NCBI GenBank assembly: GCA_965207945.1
Contig: OZ242303.1
Location: 1,302,001 to 1,366,000, forward strand
Origin: JAAOII01 sp965207945
GTDB lineage: Bacteria > Pseudomonadota > Gammaproteobacteria > CBDBNL01 > JAAOII01
Direction of reading: 5' to 3'
Length of the DNA: 64,000 bases
The notes under the pieces are model-generated. The model ran no database searches. It saw only the letters and a list, made by a program, of their open reading frames with translations, and was not told the DNA's origin. Made by a program: the position numbers and the translations under genes. This document shows positions 17,957-26,590 of this stretch, one piece after another (positions within the stretch are counted from its first letter, which is position 1; every line of letters starts with the position of its first letter).

Positions 17957-19189
17957 TTATTCAGCGGTGTGGTGTTCGTCGCAGGCGGCTTGGATGGCGG
18001 TGAGGCGGGCTTCGCGGACGGCGGCAGGTATGTCTATATCTGGTGTATTCTGGATGGCAGCTCGGATGTCTACTGCTGTGGCTGCTTTGGCTATTTGGGC
18101 GAATAGGTCGCCGCGGGTGTAAGCTGCGGTTTCAAATCCTAATCTGCCGCGGGAGTCGGCTTTGCACAGGAGGAGGAAGTCGGCAAAGCGGTGGGGGCGT
18201 CGCCATAAGTCAAAGGCGTCAAATACTTTTAGCATTGTGTCGGGGTTCATTTCTTTGCAGCGGTGGGTGTGGGTGTGGTAGCGGCAGCACAGGACTGAGA
18301 AGTCCGTAATCTCGCGGGGGGCGGTTATGCGCTCACATAACTTCTGCACTAATGGCACTCCTCTTTCTTCGTGTCCTCTATGTGAAGGTAAGATGTCTTT
18401 GGGGGTGGTGCCTTTGCCGAGGTCGTGGGTTAAGGCGGCAAATCTGATGGAGACCTTGTTGGATAATAAAGCTGCTTGTTTGAGGACTGCCAGAGTGTGA
18501 ATGCCGCAATCTATCTCTGGATGATACTTAGGTGGTTGGGGGATGCCGAATAGTTTTTCCACTTCGGGGTACCAGTAGTTCAGCCCTCCTACTTCGTGCA
18601 GCACTTCAAAGAATATATGCGGTGCGGTGCTTTCTAATGCTTTGCTGCTTTCAACCCAGATTCTTTCGGCGCTCATGGTGTCCAGTTCGCCCACCATTTG
18701 TTTGAGCATCTCAGTGGTTTCATCGGCTATGGTGAAGCCCATTGTATGGAACTTGGCGGCAAATCTTGCCACGCGTAGGACGCGCAGTGGGTCTTCTACA
18801 AATGCCTCTGATGTGTGGCGGATAATCTTATTTTCTAAATCTTGCTGACCTTTATAAAAGTCAATGATATCTCCGTTGGCATCTTGCGCCATGGCGTTGA
18901 TGGTGATGTCGCGTCTTTTGAGGTCGTCTTCCAGGGTGACGTCTGCGGCGCTATAGAAGGTGAAGCCGTGGTATCCCCTGCCCTTTTTGCGTTCGGTGCG
19001 GGCTAAGGCGTATTCTTCTTTGGTGGTGGGATGGAGGAATACGGGGAAGTCCTTGCCTACTGGTTTGAAGCCGGCGGCGAGCATTTGTTCGGGGGTGGCG
19101 CCAACGGTTACCCAGTCCCTGTCATGGGTTGGGATGTTGAGGAGTTTGTCGCGCACGGCGCCGCCAACAATGTAGTGTTTAATTGCCAT
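17957..19189 (-). CDS. cca: tRNA nucleotidyltransferase (CCA-adding enzyme)
   Basis: This 410-residue class II nucleotidyltransferase adds CCA to tRNA 3' ends. The N-terminus shows GGAVRD (residues 9-14), DRDWV, and RRDITINAMA, the metal-binding and nucleotide-template motifs. DPLRVLRVARFAAKF follows. The C-terminal half has an HD-type segment (THDLGKG), as in the multifunctional gammaproteobacterial enzyme with phosphohydrolase activity. The enzyme is needed here: the tRNA-Pro gene at 29938 does not encode CCA. Its start overlaps the end of the DCC-family gene by 11 bp, which suggests coupling. Confidence 0.95.
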   Translation of the reverse strand: MAIKHYIVGGAVRDKLLNIPTHDRDWVTVGATPEQMLAAGFKPVGKDFPVFLHPTTKEEYALARTERKKGRGYHGFTFYSAADVTLEDDLKRRDITINAMAQDANGDIIDFYKGQQDLENKIIRHTSEAFVEDPLRVLRVARFAAKFHTMGFTIADETTEMLKQMVGELDTMSAERIWVESSKALESTAPHIFFEVLHEVGGLNYWYPEVEKLFGIPQPPKYHPEIDCGIHTLAVLKQAALLSNKVSIRFAALTHDLGKGTTPKDILPSHRGHEERGVPLVQKLCERITAPREITDFSVLCCRYHTHTHRCKEMNPDTMLKVFDAFDLWRRPHRFADFLLLCKADSRGRLGFETAAYTRGDLFAQIAKAATAVDIRAAIQNTPDIDIPAAVREARLTAIQAACDEHHTAE

Positions 19190-19532
19190 GTCCCCCGCGG
19201 ATGTGGTGTTTCCATTTGGTAAAGAGGTAGTTGCTGATTTGTTTGATGCCGATGATTCTGGTGGGCATGGTTAGCCAGCCCAATCCTATGGCGCAGTATG
19301 CCAGGTGGATTGCGTCTAAGTCCTTGACGTATCTGCCGTCTGCGGTGCGCAGGTGGAGTGAGGAGTTAAGTTCAAAGCGTGTAACTGGCAAAGTTGAGGC
19401 ATCAAACCCTTTGGTGCTTATGTCCTTAAAGGATAGTCGCTTGTGTTTGTCTTTGTTTGCCAGCCAAGTCATTTTGCGACAACATAAGGAGCAAGCACCG
19501 TCATAGTAGAGTGTCAGTTTTTGCGGGTTCAT
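19179..19532 (-). CDS. DCC-family (DUF393) thiol-disulfide oxidoreductase-like protein
   Basis: The 117-residue protein starts with the family signature YDGACSLCCRK (residues 10-20), a Cys-x-x-Cys pair in a short thioredoxin-like context. DUF393 proteins are predicted oxidoreductases, but their substrates are unknown. No signal peptide is seen, so it should be cytoplasmic. It overlaps cca by 11 bp and lies 19 bp after the mdh stop on the same strand. Confidence 0.8.
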   Translation of the reverse strand: MNPQKLTLYYDGACSLCCRKMTWLANKDKHKRLSFKDISTKGFDASTLPVTRFELNSSLHLRTADGRYVKDLDAIHLAYCAIGLGWLTMPTRIIGIKQISNYLFTKWKHHIRGGHGN

Positions 19533-19551
19533 GTAGCGCTGGGCGCATTAA

Positions 19552-20547
19552 TTAGGGTAGCAGGTGCTTGACTGCGTCTCGTTCTTCTTTTAGTTCCTGT
19601 TCGGTTGCCGCCATCATTTTACGGCTGAAGTCATTAATGGCAATATCCTGCACGATGGATACCTTGCCGTTGCTGCACTGAACCGGGTAGGAGTAAAACA
19701 AATCTTGCTCTATGTCGTAATTGCCGCCTCCGCAAATGGACATGCTCACCCAATCATCGGCGGGGCTGCCAAGTTCCCAATCACGCATTGCTTCTAAAGC
19801 TGCGTTAGCCGCGCTAGCGGCGCTGGAGGAGCCGCGCGCTTTTATAACTGTGGCGCCGCGTTGCTGGACGGCTGGAATCATTTCTTCCTTATACCATTTG
19901 TCATCAATAATGCTGAGGGCGCTTTTGCCATCAATCTGGCAATTATGGATGTCGGGATATTGGGTAGCTGAGTGGTTGCCCCATATTATCGCATGTTTGA
20001 TTTTTGCAACTGGAACGCCGCTCTTGATGGATAGCTGCGCCAAAGTGCGATTGTGGTCTAAACGTGTCATAGCAGAAAAGTTATCCGCTGAGAGGTTTGG
20101 CGCATTGTGCATTGCAATAAGGGCGTTGGTGTTGGCGGGGTTGCCCACCACTAATACCTTCACTCCAGGAGATGCGTTAGTATTAAGTGCCTTGCCTTGC
20201 GCGGAGAATATTTCCGCGTTGCCTTCAAGCAAATCCTTTCTTTCCATTCCTGGACCGCGTGGTCTGGAGCCCACCAGGAATACCATGTCCGCATCGGCAA
20301 ATGCTTCTTCGGGGCTGGCAGTGCAGGTGATTTTATTTAATGTGGGGAAGGCACAATCTTCCAGCTCCATCTTGAGTCCGCTAAGCGCTGGCAGCGCTGG
20401 GGGTATCTCCAATAAATTAAGATTAATTGTAGTATTGCTATCTTCTCTCCCACCAGCCAAGAGTTCTCCTGCTGCCACGCGAAAAACAAGCGCGTAGCCA
20501 ATCTGTCCGCCAGCGCCAGTAATTGCAATTGTTTTAGATTTGTTCAT
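19552..20547 (-). CDS. mdh: Malate dehydrogenase (NAD, type 2)
   Basis: The 331-residue protein interconverts malate and oxaloacetate. A Rossmann start (ITGAGGQIGYAL, residues 9-20) is followed by the substrate loop SRPRGPGMERKDLL. VGNPANTN, the TRLDHNR motif, and the catalytic His in IIWGNHSATQYPD come next. This set is typical of the longer MDH type (cytosolic/plant-like), not the E. coli 312-residue enzyme. Product oxaloacetate is also the substrate of the oadGAB pump encoded at 26.6-29.9 kb. The first gene of a short minus-strand run with the DCC protein and cca. Confidence 0.95.
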   Translation of the reverse strand: MNKSKTIAITGAGGQIGYALVFRVAAGELLAGGREDSNTTINLNLLEIPPALPALSGLKMELEDCAFPTLNKITCTASPEEAFADADMVFLVGSRPRGPGMERKDLLEGNAEIFSAQGKALNTNASPGVKVLVVGNPANTNALIAMHNAPNLSADNFSAMTRLDHNRTLAQLSIKSGVPVAKIKHAIIWGNHSATQYPDIHNCQIDGKSALSIIDDKWYKEEMIPAVQQRGATVIKARGSSSAASAANAALEAMRDWELGSPADDWVSMSICGGGNYDIEQDLFYSYPVQCSNGKVSIVQDIAINDFSRKMMAATEQELKEERDAVKHLLP

Positions 20548-20597
20548 TAGTAAATTATGGTTTAAATAATATTAAATAATATGATGCATAATTGTCA

Positions 20598-21554
20598 TTA
20601 TAACACGAACATCTTCGCCGCTATAATTGCCAGGTACGCGCAGTATATTGCTAAGAATAAAGCACCTAATAATTTATGTATTTGCCTTTGTCCTTTCCAT
20701 GAGAAACACAGCGCTATGAATAAGATGGTTATCATGGCTAAAAAGCCGCCATCACGATATAACTCTTCTTTCTCCAGTTGTAGCGGTTTGAATAAATGGA
20801 CGACTGGCAACACCAGTAGAATATTGAAAATATTGGAGCCCATAATATTGCCGATGATGAGGCGTGGTCTTTTTATCATGGCAAGCTTAACTGATACCAC
20901 AAGTTCTGGCAAGGAAGTGCCGAAAGCAACCAGGGTTAAGCTGACCAGCTGTTCTGAGGCGCCAAGGTTGTAGGCGAGTTGCGATGCCGCATCAACGGTT
21001 AAGGGCGCACCAAAGCCAACACATGCCATGCCGCCCACTATGCTAAAAATGAGGCGTGGCAGTTTCATTGCTTCTATGTCGTCTTCTTCGTCCGTCTGGG
21101 ATTTTGTTTTTGCCATTATCACCATGCTAACAACAAACAGCGCTAACAAGGGGATTGCCTCAAACGGAGTTAGAACTAAATCGGAAGCAAAAAGCAGGAA
21201 TAGCATAGTGGCGGCAGCCACCAGGATAAACTGGTAGCGCACCTCTTGCGCTGTGAAAACTATCGGCACTGCGCATAAGCAAGCGGATAGTCCGAGGATT
21301 AGCCCTATGTTGGCGATGTTGGAACCTATGACATTGCCATAAGCAACTAATGGGGTGTCGGATATGACAGATGAGACGGATACCCCGAGTTCTGGCAAGG
21401 AAGTGCCAAATCCTAAGATTATTGCCCCAGCTACCAGCGGGGATAAGTTGAATCGTTTTGCCAGATAGCGGGCGACATTGATGAGCGCTTCAGCGCCCCA
21501 GATTAGTAATCCAATGCCGGCTGTCAGTAATAGCAGTGGTGTTATGTATTCCAC
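20598..21554 (-). CDS. yrbG: Calcium/sodium antiporter (YrbG-like)
   Basis: The 318-residue integral membrane protein has about ten hydrophobic segments. The two alpha-repeats of the CaCA exchanger family are plain: GFGTSLPELGVS in the first half and AFGTSLPELVVS in the second, each carrying the ion-ligating Glu. An acidic cytoplasmic loop (DEEDDIEAM) separates the halves. It exchanges Ca2+ for Na+ across the inner membrane in characterised relatives. No obvious operon partner. Confidence 0.92.
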   Translation of the reverse strand: MEYITPLLLLTAGIGLLIWGAEALINVARYLAKRFNLSPLVAGAIILGFGTSLPELGVSVSSVISDTPLVAYGNVIGSNIANIGLILGLSACLCAVPIVFTAQEVRYQFILVAAATMLFLLFASDLVLTPFEAIPLLALFVVSMVIMAKTKSQTDEEDDIEAMKLPRLIFSIVGGMACVGFGAPLTVDAASQLAYNLGASEQLVSLTLVAFGTSLPELVVSVKLAMIKRPRLIIGNIMGSNIFNILLVLPVVHLFKPLQLEKEELYRDGGFLAMITILFIALCFSWKGQRQIHKLLGALFLAIYCAYLAIIAAKMFVL

Positions 21555-21604
21555 AAGAATTTATGCATCCCCAGTCAGTTTTTTAGGAGGTATTTGGGGG
21601 AGAT

Positions 21605-22087
21605 TTATTGGGTGAATTTTTTCTGCCAGTTTTGGTTGGCGCTTTTGATGTGGTTATCTAAGTCAGCGCGAAAATCTTGATTATACTTAGCGCTAAAGTT
21701 TAGGTATAGCTTGCCGTCTTTGATAACATATTGAGTTGGGTCCACCTTAACCTTGTCGCCATAAACAGACATTGCATAAGCGCAATAGCCGTTATATTGA
21801 GGCACATATTTCTCTGGCGTTGCCTTGAATAATGCTAAGTTCTCCGCAGAAGAGAAGCGCCATTCAACGTCTTCATATACATGTCTAAACTCGGCGCTGC
21901 CTTTAACCGCTTTATCCTGGGTGAAATAGGCAACCGTGTCATAGCCCTTAATCGCAGATGAAGAAAATAGCCCAGTAAAATAATCATGCCCGTCATGGCT
22001 TTGCGCCGACAAGGGCAGAGAAACAGCCATAACTGCCATCAATAGAAATAGTTTTTTTGTTAATCCCCTTATTAGTAGTTCCTTCAT
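21605..22087 (-). CDS. Secreted YHS-domain protein 1
   Basis: This protein is 160 residues from the preferred ATG at 22087; an upstream ATG in the same frame would put 16 residues before the signal peptide. A signal peptide (KKLFLLMAVMAVSLPLSAQ) is followed by a YHS domain with GYDTVAYF and YNGYCAYAM, then VDP and a C-terminal NWQKKF. YHS domains are often linked to heavy metals and thought to bind metal, but the function of this secreted single-domain class is unknown. A closely related paralogue lies 139 bp upstream. Confidence 0.8.
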   Translation of the reverse strand: MKELLIRGLTKKLFLLMAVMAVSLPLSAQSHDGHDYFTGLFSSSAIKGYDTVAYFTQDKAVKGSAEFRHVYEDVEWRFSSAENLALFKATPEKYVPQYNGYCAYAMSVYGDKVKVDPTQYVIKDGKLYLNFSAKYNQDFRADLDNHIKSANQNWQKKFTQ

Positions 22088-22226
22088 TGGTAATGCGCTA
22101 AATAATGTATCAGTAATAAATGTGTGTAAACACAAAAATAACGAGGCAGAATGAATACACCCTGCCCCGTTAAACTCCCGCTCAGTAAAACTTACTAAAC
22201 CTAAATAGTGTTATCTAGTTATTTAG

Positions 22227-22682
22227 TTATTTAGTAAGTATATTCTTCCAGTTCTTGTCCCCATCAACTATAAATTGGTCAATGTCATCATTAAACTGTT
22301 TCCCAATTTTTTTGTTGAAATTAAGATAAAGCTTATCGTCCTTGATAGTGTATATTTTGGGGTCTACCTTGACCTTTTTACCATAAGAACCCATTGCATA
22401 AGCGCAATAGCCATTATACTGAGGCGCATATTTTGCTGGATTAGCTTTGAATAGGTCAAGATTCTCGGCAGAAGCGAAGCGCCAAGTTGCTCCTTTATAC
22501 TCGTAGCTGTAATCAGCAACACCTTTGACAGGTTCACTTTGAGTAAAATAGGAAACAGCATCGTATCCCTTAATCGCTGCGCCCTTAGCCGTATAAACCG
22601 GTTCATTAGCGTAGGCAGTAAAAGACATCAGTGATATTAATGATATCAACATAGTAAAAGTGAATAATATTAACTTTTTCAT
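22227..22682 (-). CDS. Secreted YHS-domain protein 2
   Basis: The 151-residue paralogue of the downstream gene has a Sec signal peptide ending near residue 25 (SFTAYA). The same landmarks follow: IKGYDAVSYFT, ATWRFASAENL, YNGYCAYAMGSYGKKVKVDP and LYLNFN. The two proteins share roughly half of their residues in the YHS core, so this is an old tandem duplication. The shared Cys in the GYCAYAM motif is the obvious candidate ligand. Likely periplasmic. Confidence 0.82.
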   Translation of the reverse strand: MKKLILFTFTMLISLISLMSFTAYANEPVYTAKGAAIKGYDAVSYFTQSEPVKGVADYSYEYKGATWRFASAENLDLFKANPAKYAPQYNGYCAYAMGSYGKKVKVDPKIYTIKDDKLYLNFNKKIGKQFNDDIDQFIVDGDKNWKNILTK

Positions 22683-22744
22683 AATTAGTAATAATTTAGT
22701 TATTTATCTCTATATTATACACTTTTTCCTGTTTAATTAACAAT

Positions 22745-23527
22745 ATGAATGAAAAGCGTAAAAAATATATTAAAGGAGGGTATATAAGAGGAATAGCCAG
22801 TAAACGGAGAGGGCTATTACCAGGGATGTTAACTACTGGCTCTTTGTTTATAAGTTTCTACGGAATAGTTTCTGCCATTAGTGGCGACTATGTTAGCGCG
22901 GCAATTGCCATAATAGGCGCTGCCTTTTTGGATGCCTTTGATGGGCGAGTAGCGCGTCTGACTAAAAGCAGCAGCACCTTCGGCGAGCATTATGATTCGT
23001 TAGCCGATGTTATTGCCTTTGGCGTAACTCCAGCAGTCCTGCTTTACTGCCGCGGATTAGATATGTGGGGTAATGTGGGCATCAGCATAGCATTTGTTTT
23101 TATGTCTTGTTGTTGTGTCCGTTTAGCGAGGTTCTCCACTGATACTGATGAGGGCTCCAAGGATTTTAATGGCATGCCAAGTCCCGCTGCTGGCGGATTT
23201 GTTGCCGCAACAATATGGATTATGGAGTTATACCCCATAGACCATATTCTGTCTTTATATCTCTCAGGGTTAATTGCCAGTGCCACAGGGTTATTGATGG
23301 TAAGCAATCTGCCTTTTATAAGTGGCAGAAGATTCATCCTATTTACCAATCATAAGATTTCCTTTAATACTGTGCTGGCAATATTCTATTTTGGGCTGTT
23401 AATCACCAAGCCCGCGGAAGTATTGTTTTTCTCTGGCTGCCTATACATAACTATAGCGATAATTAGTAAAATTAAAATTCAGACACAAGAGGCGAAGGTG
23501 GCAGGAAAAGACAAAGCATTAGAGTGA
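22745..23527 (+). CDS. pssA: CDP-diacylglycerol-serine O-phosphatidyltransferase
   Basis: The 260-residue membrane protein carries the CDP-alcohol phosphatidyltransferase signature DAFDGRVAR, eight residues, then GEHYDSLAD (about residues 64-91), which holds the catalytic Asp residues. It makes phosphatidylserine from CDP-diacylglycerol and serine, the first step to phosphatidylethanolamine. The family is the short, Bacillus-type PssA (type II), not the E. coli phospholipase D-like enzyme. It ends 7 bp before the GTG of rpiA, so the two probably share a transcript. Confidence 0.9.
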   Translation: MNEKRKKYIKGGYIRGIASKRRGLLPGMLTTGSLFISFYGIVSAISGDYVSAAIAIIGAAFLDAFDGRVARLTKSSSTFGEHYDSLADVIAFGVTPAVLLYCRGLDMWGNVGISIAFVFMSCCCVRLARFSTDTDEGSKDFNGMPSPAAGGFVAATIWIMELYPIDHILSLYLSGLIASATGLLMVSNLPFISGRRFILFTNHKISFNTVLAIFYFGLLITKPAEVLFFSGCLYITIAIISKIKIQTQEAKVAGKDKALE

Positions 23528-23534
23528 TATTCAA

Positions 23535-24248
23535 GTGATATTCAATAACAAAGTAAACGCAGAACAGGAAAAAGCAGCGGCGCAAAAGTCACAAGCGGCG
23601 CAATATGCCCTCAAAAAACTAACCGCCCTCCCCCTGGAAGATCTCACTCTGGGCATAGGCACTGGCTCTACCATAAACATTATGATAGAACAGTTAGCTC
23701 AAATTAAAAACAGATTACGTAAGCCCGCAGCGGTGAGCTCCAAAGCAAGCGCAGTATTGCTGGATAAATACGGCATTGCTTATGAGGACAACAACATGAT
23801 TAATGGCATTGATTTATACATTGACGGCGCTGATGAAGTGGATGAGTTTTGCCGCATGATTAAGGGTGGTGGCGGCGCGCTTACTGGCGAGAAGATACTC
23901 GCTGCTCAGGCAAAAGAGTTCTGGTGTGTTGTGGATGAAAGCAAGAGGGTTGATGTGTTGGGTAATTTCCCCGTAGCAGTGGAGATGGTAAAAAGCGCCC
24001 GCAGTTTAGTATCGCGTGAGTTGCTAAAGATGGGAGGCAACCCCGAATATCGCCATGATTTTGTTAGTGACCACGGCAACCCTATTGTGGATGTTTATGG
24101 CTTGGATTTGACGGAACCCTTGAAAATGGAAGAGAGAATCAATAATCTGCCTGGTGTGGTTTGTAATGGAATTTTTGCTCGCAACCATGCCAGCAAAGTA
24201 ATCTGCGCCACAGATGATGGAGTTATTGAACTAACCCGTCCAGCATAG
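23535..24248 (+). CDS. rpiA: Ribose-5-phosphate isomerase A
   Basis: The 237-residue cytoplasmic enzyme interconverts ribose-5-phosphate and ribulose-5-phosphate. Motifs are LGIGTGST near residue 40, then DGADEVD and IKGGGGALTGEKI. EFWCVVDESKRV holds the region of the active-site Lys. GTG is the start; no better codon lies between it and the pssA stop. It converges on znuA with only 4 bp between the stops. Confidence 0.95.
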   Translation: MIFNNKVNAEQEKAAAQKSQAAQYALKKLTALPLEDLTLGIGTGSTINIMIEQLAQIKNRLRKPAAVSSKASAVLLDKYGIAYEDNNMINGIDLYIDGADEVDEFCRMIKGGGGALTGEKILAAQAKEFWCVVDESKRVDVLGNFPVAVEMVKSARSLVSRELLKMGGNPEYRHDFVSDHGNPIVDVYGLDLTEPLKMEERINNLPGVVCNGIFARNHASKVICATDDGVIELTRPA

Positions 24249-24252
24249 CCCC

Positions 24253-25332
24253 TTATTTTTTCAAACAGCTAATTAATGAATCGGCGATGCTGTGTAATAA
24301 ATCAAAATAACCGCTGCGGCTAAGCGCAACATCCTCTCCTAATACATCAATCACTCCCTGGCGGACACCTGTCCCCGCCACCAATTTATTCAGCGAACGT
24401 TTACTCAACTGTGGCTCGCTAAAAACACAAACTACATTACCAGCGCGAATCTTTTTATTAATCTCCGCTAAATGTCTGGCGGAGTATCCCGTTTGTGGTG
24501 ATGGGGTTACATAGCCCTTGTAAGAAAGGTCAAACTCATTAACAAAGTATCCAAAAGCGTCATGCATAGTAATAAATGATTTATCACTAACCGCGGATAA
24601 CTTGCGGCGCAGGAGTACGTTTTGTTTGTCCAGTTCTTTAAGGAACTTGGCTAAATTCTTCTTGTATACAGGCGCTGATGCAGGATTGACCTTTTGCATG
24701 TAAGCGCTGATTGCCCGCGCCGTCCGTCCAGCGAGTTTTGGCGAAAGCCATATATGCGCATCAAAGGAATGGTCGTGGACTTCTTCATTTGTTTTATGCT
24801 CGTCTTCATGTTCTGCATGCTCATCATGGTCTACATGGTCGTCATGTGCTTCATGCTCATCGTGGTCGTCATGGTCGTCATGTGCTTCATGCTCATCGTG
24901 GTCGTCGTGGTCTGCATGGTCGTCGTGTGCTTCATGCTCATCATGGTCGTCGTGGTCATCTTCTTTTGCTTCCTTGCTTCCTTCTTTGAGTCCCAGTTCT
25001 TTGATAAGTTCCAGAGTATGCTTAACATTGCGCAGTGGCTTGACTAAATTACTTTCCAAATCCTTGCCTGCCCAGACGACCATATTTGCTTGTTTCATCC
25101 TCACTATGTCCGATGGTTTTAAGCGATGAGTATGGGGTGAGCTTGTAGGGGGAATAATTAGTTCAAGTTTATCCTCATCAGTAATGAGGGACGCCATTAT
25201 TAATTGTAGCGGTTTGATGCTCACAACATAATTGCCGTGCGGCGCGTCGTCTGCCATAAGTTTCAATGGAGTTAATAGCAGAGAAGACGATATAAATAAA
25301 AAGTAAAATATAGGTTTGTTCATAGTTATCAT
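24253..25332 (-). CDS. znuA: Periplasmic zinc-binding protein ZnuA-like, with long His/Asp-rich loop
   Basis: This 359-residue cluster A-I solute-binding protein has a signal peptide (residues 4-28; ATG at 25323 is an equally good start). After VSIKPLQLI, a metal-binding His lies in the SSPHTHRLKPSD stretch. A loop of about 60 residues, nearly all His, Asp and Glu, is followed by HDHSFDAHIWLSP. THDAFGYF and FSEPQLSK carry later ligands. Such loops are typical of Zn2+ carriers and help collect zinc. No znuB or znuC is present in the window, so the permease and ATPase must be encoded elsewhere. Confidence 0.88.
   Translation of the reverse strand: MITMNKPIFYFLFISSSLLLTPLKLMADDAPHGNYVVSIKPLQLIMASLITDEDKLELIIPPTSSPHTHRLKPSDIVRMKQANMVVWAGKDLESNLVKPLRNVKHTLELIKELGLKEGSKEAKEDDHDDHDEHEAHDDHADHDDHDEHEAHDDHDDHDEHEAHDDHVDHDEHAEHEDEHKTNEEVHDHSFDAHIWLSPKLAGRTARAISAYMQKVNPASAPVYKKNLAKFLKELDKQNVLLRRKLSAVSDKSFITMHDAFGYFVNEFDLSYKGYVTPSPQTGYSARHLAEINKKIRAGNVVCVFSEPQLSKRSLNKLVAGTGVRQGVIDVLGEDVALSRSGYFDLLHSIADSLISCLKK
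24800..24975 (-). repeat. Imperfect tandem repeats coding the His/Asp-rich loop of ZnuA
   Basis: Repeated units of about 36-45 bp encode variants of HDDHDEHEAHDDH. The near-identical codons point to slippage or unequal crossing-over, so loop length may vary between strains. Confidence 0.8.
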
Positions 25333-25375
25333 GGTTTAATTTTAGGTTATCACGAGAATTCTGGATGTGTGTTGT

Positions 25376-26485
25376 TTAGCCGTTCCACCGCTTGGGTTTA
25401 ATTCTGCTGGGTTTAATTCTATTGGGGATTAGCCCCTTAATTCCCTCAACTTTGTATCTGCCCCAAAGCATTGAAAATAAATAACTAATCCTGCGTTTTT
25501 TCATTACTACAAATGTTGGAATTGCTGTTAGTGTAGCCAGTAGAGTTATCAAGAATAGAGTTGCATCGTCTGGCGCATCCCCTCTTGATGAATCAACTCT
25601 TGTATACTCACTCTTTGGCGAATCATCAGAGTCACCAAGTAATGGTTTCAGCTTGTTATATAGCGCCAATCTTTGCAACTCTCTTATGTATACAAATGTA
25701 AACTTATCCAATGCCGAATAATGGGCTACCAAGGTTTGAGGTGCTCCAGGGTTGGTTACCAGGGCGCTGTCCTTTACCAAGACATTTAGCTTGCTATAGC
25801 CCCTTTGCTTAATTATGCGGAACTCTTCTTGTAGTAGCACTTTATCTGCGGGTAGTGTAGGAATATTATGCATGGCTAAAGCAGTGGCGAATACTGTTTC
25901 ATCGGCGACAGGTATTTGTTGTAGAGGGCGCAAGCCCAATTCTGAACGCTTTTCGTATAGTTCGCGTGCTGTGGTAAAAACCTGCTGCGCTTTGTCGCTT
26001 CTATTAAAATATATTAAACCCCCTATTGTATGAGAGAACTTAGTGATTCCGCACTTGTTAAGGTAATGAGTAACGTCTTCAATGGCAAAATTATTATCGC
26101 CGCTTGTGAACTCTTTTTCCCCTTGACGTTGGATTGCTACGGGGAGATTATCCGCAGTCATCATCTGCCATAGTAGTTGTGGTTCGGTATAAAGAAGACA
26201 ATCCGCTTCAATAAATATGGTTTCTTGAAAGGGGCTGTAGGTATCAATAAATAGTTTGTGCACTGTTCCCAAGCCGTATTCGGGTTTTGGTTTGATGACA
26301 GCGTCAGCCATGTTTGCCAGCTCTTTATCCTGGCTATCACTGATAATGGCAACGGGGAAGTTGGTGTCATTAGTATCATATTGTTTAATGGAGCGGATGA
26401 GTCCCTTTGCCATTTCCACATAGTAGGCGCTGCGTTTATAACGGTTGACACCATCTGCCAAAGTAAGAAAACCCCTGTTTGTCAT
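25376..26485 (-). CDS. Glycosyltransferase-like protein (GT-A fold) with C-terminal membrane anchor
   Basis: This protein is 369 residues from the ATG at 26485 (an ATG three codons earlier is inside a dispersed repeat). The first 260 residues look like a nucleotide-diphospho-sugar transferase. AIISDSQD comes early, then a DxD-like IEADCLLY, LYFNRSD, and VADETVFATAL. Near residue 310 a hydrophobic segment (FLITLLATLTAIPTFVV) is followed by a very basic tail, so the enzyme probably faces the cytoplasm at the membrane. Donor and acceptor are unknown. The family call is by general pattern only. Confidence 0.55.
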   Translation of the reverse strand: MTNRGFLTLADGVNRYKRSAYYVEMAKGLIRSIKQYDTNDTNFPVAIISDSQDKELANMADAVIKPKPEYGLGTVHKLFIDTYSPFQETIFIEADCLLYTEPQLLWQMMTADNLPVAIQRQGEKEFTSGDNNFAIEDVTHYLNKCGITKFSHTIGGLIYFNRSDKAQQVFTTARELYEKRSELGLRPLQQIPVADETVFATALAMHNIPTLPADKVLLQEEFRIIKQRGYSKLNVLVKDSALVTNPGAPQTLVAHYSALDKFTFVYIRELQRLALYNKLKPLLGDSDDSPKSEYTRVDSSRGDAPDDATLFLITLLATLTAIPTFVVMKKRRISYLFSMLWGRYKVEGIKGLIPNRIKPSRIKPKRWNG

Positions 26486-26501
26486 CGCGAGCATGGGGAT
26501 G

Positions 26502-26590
26502 ATTTGTCGCGAGTATCAAACATTTTGCGGGCGGAAACTATATTTATCCCCCCTGGCTCCGCCCCTACAGACCTGCGTCGCGAGTATCAC
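26502..26590 (+). repeat. Dispersed palindromic repeat, copy 2
   Basis: TTTTGCGGGCGGA at 26524 and GGCTCCGCCCCTACAGACC near 26555 are the two arms seen in copies 1 and 3, here split by an inserted stretch (AAACTATATTTATCCCC). The word TCGCGAGTATCA borders both sides. The right edge reaches the stop of oadB. Confidence 0.7.

Noticed and set aside
24694..25047. Plus-strand frames rich in Met, Val, His and Leu opposite znuA
   Set aside because: They are antisense readings of the His/Asp repeat loop.
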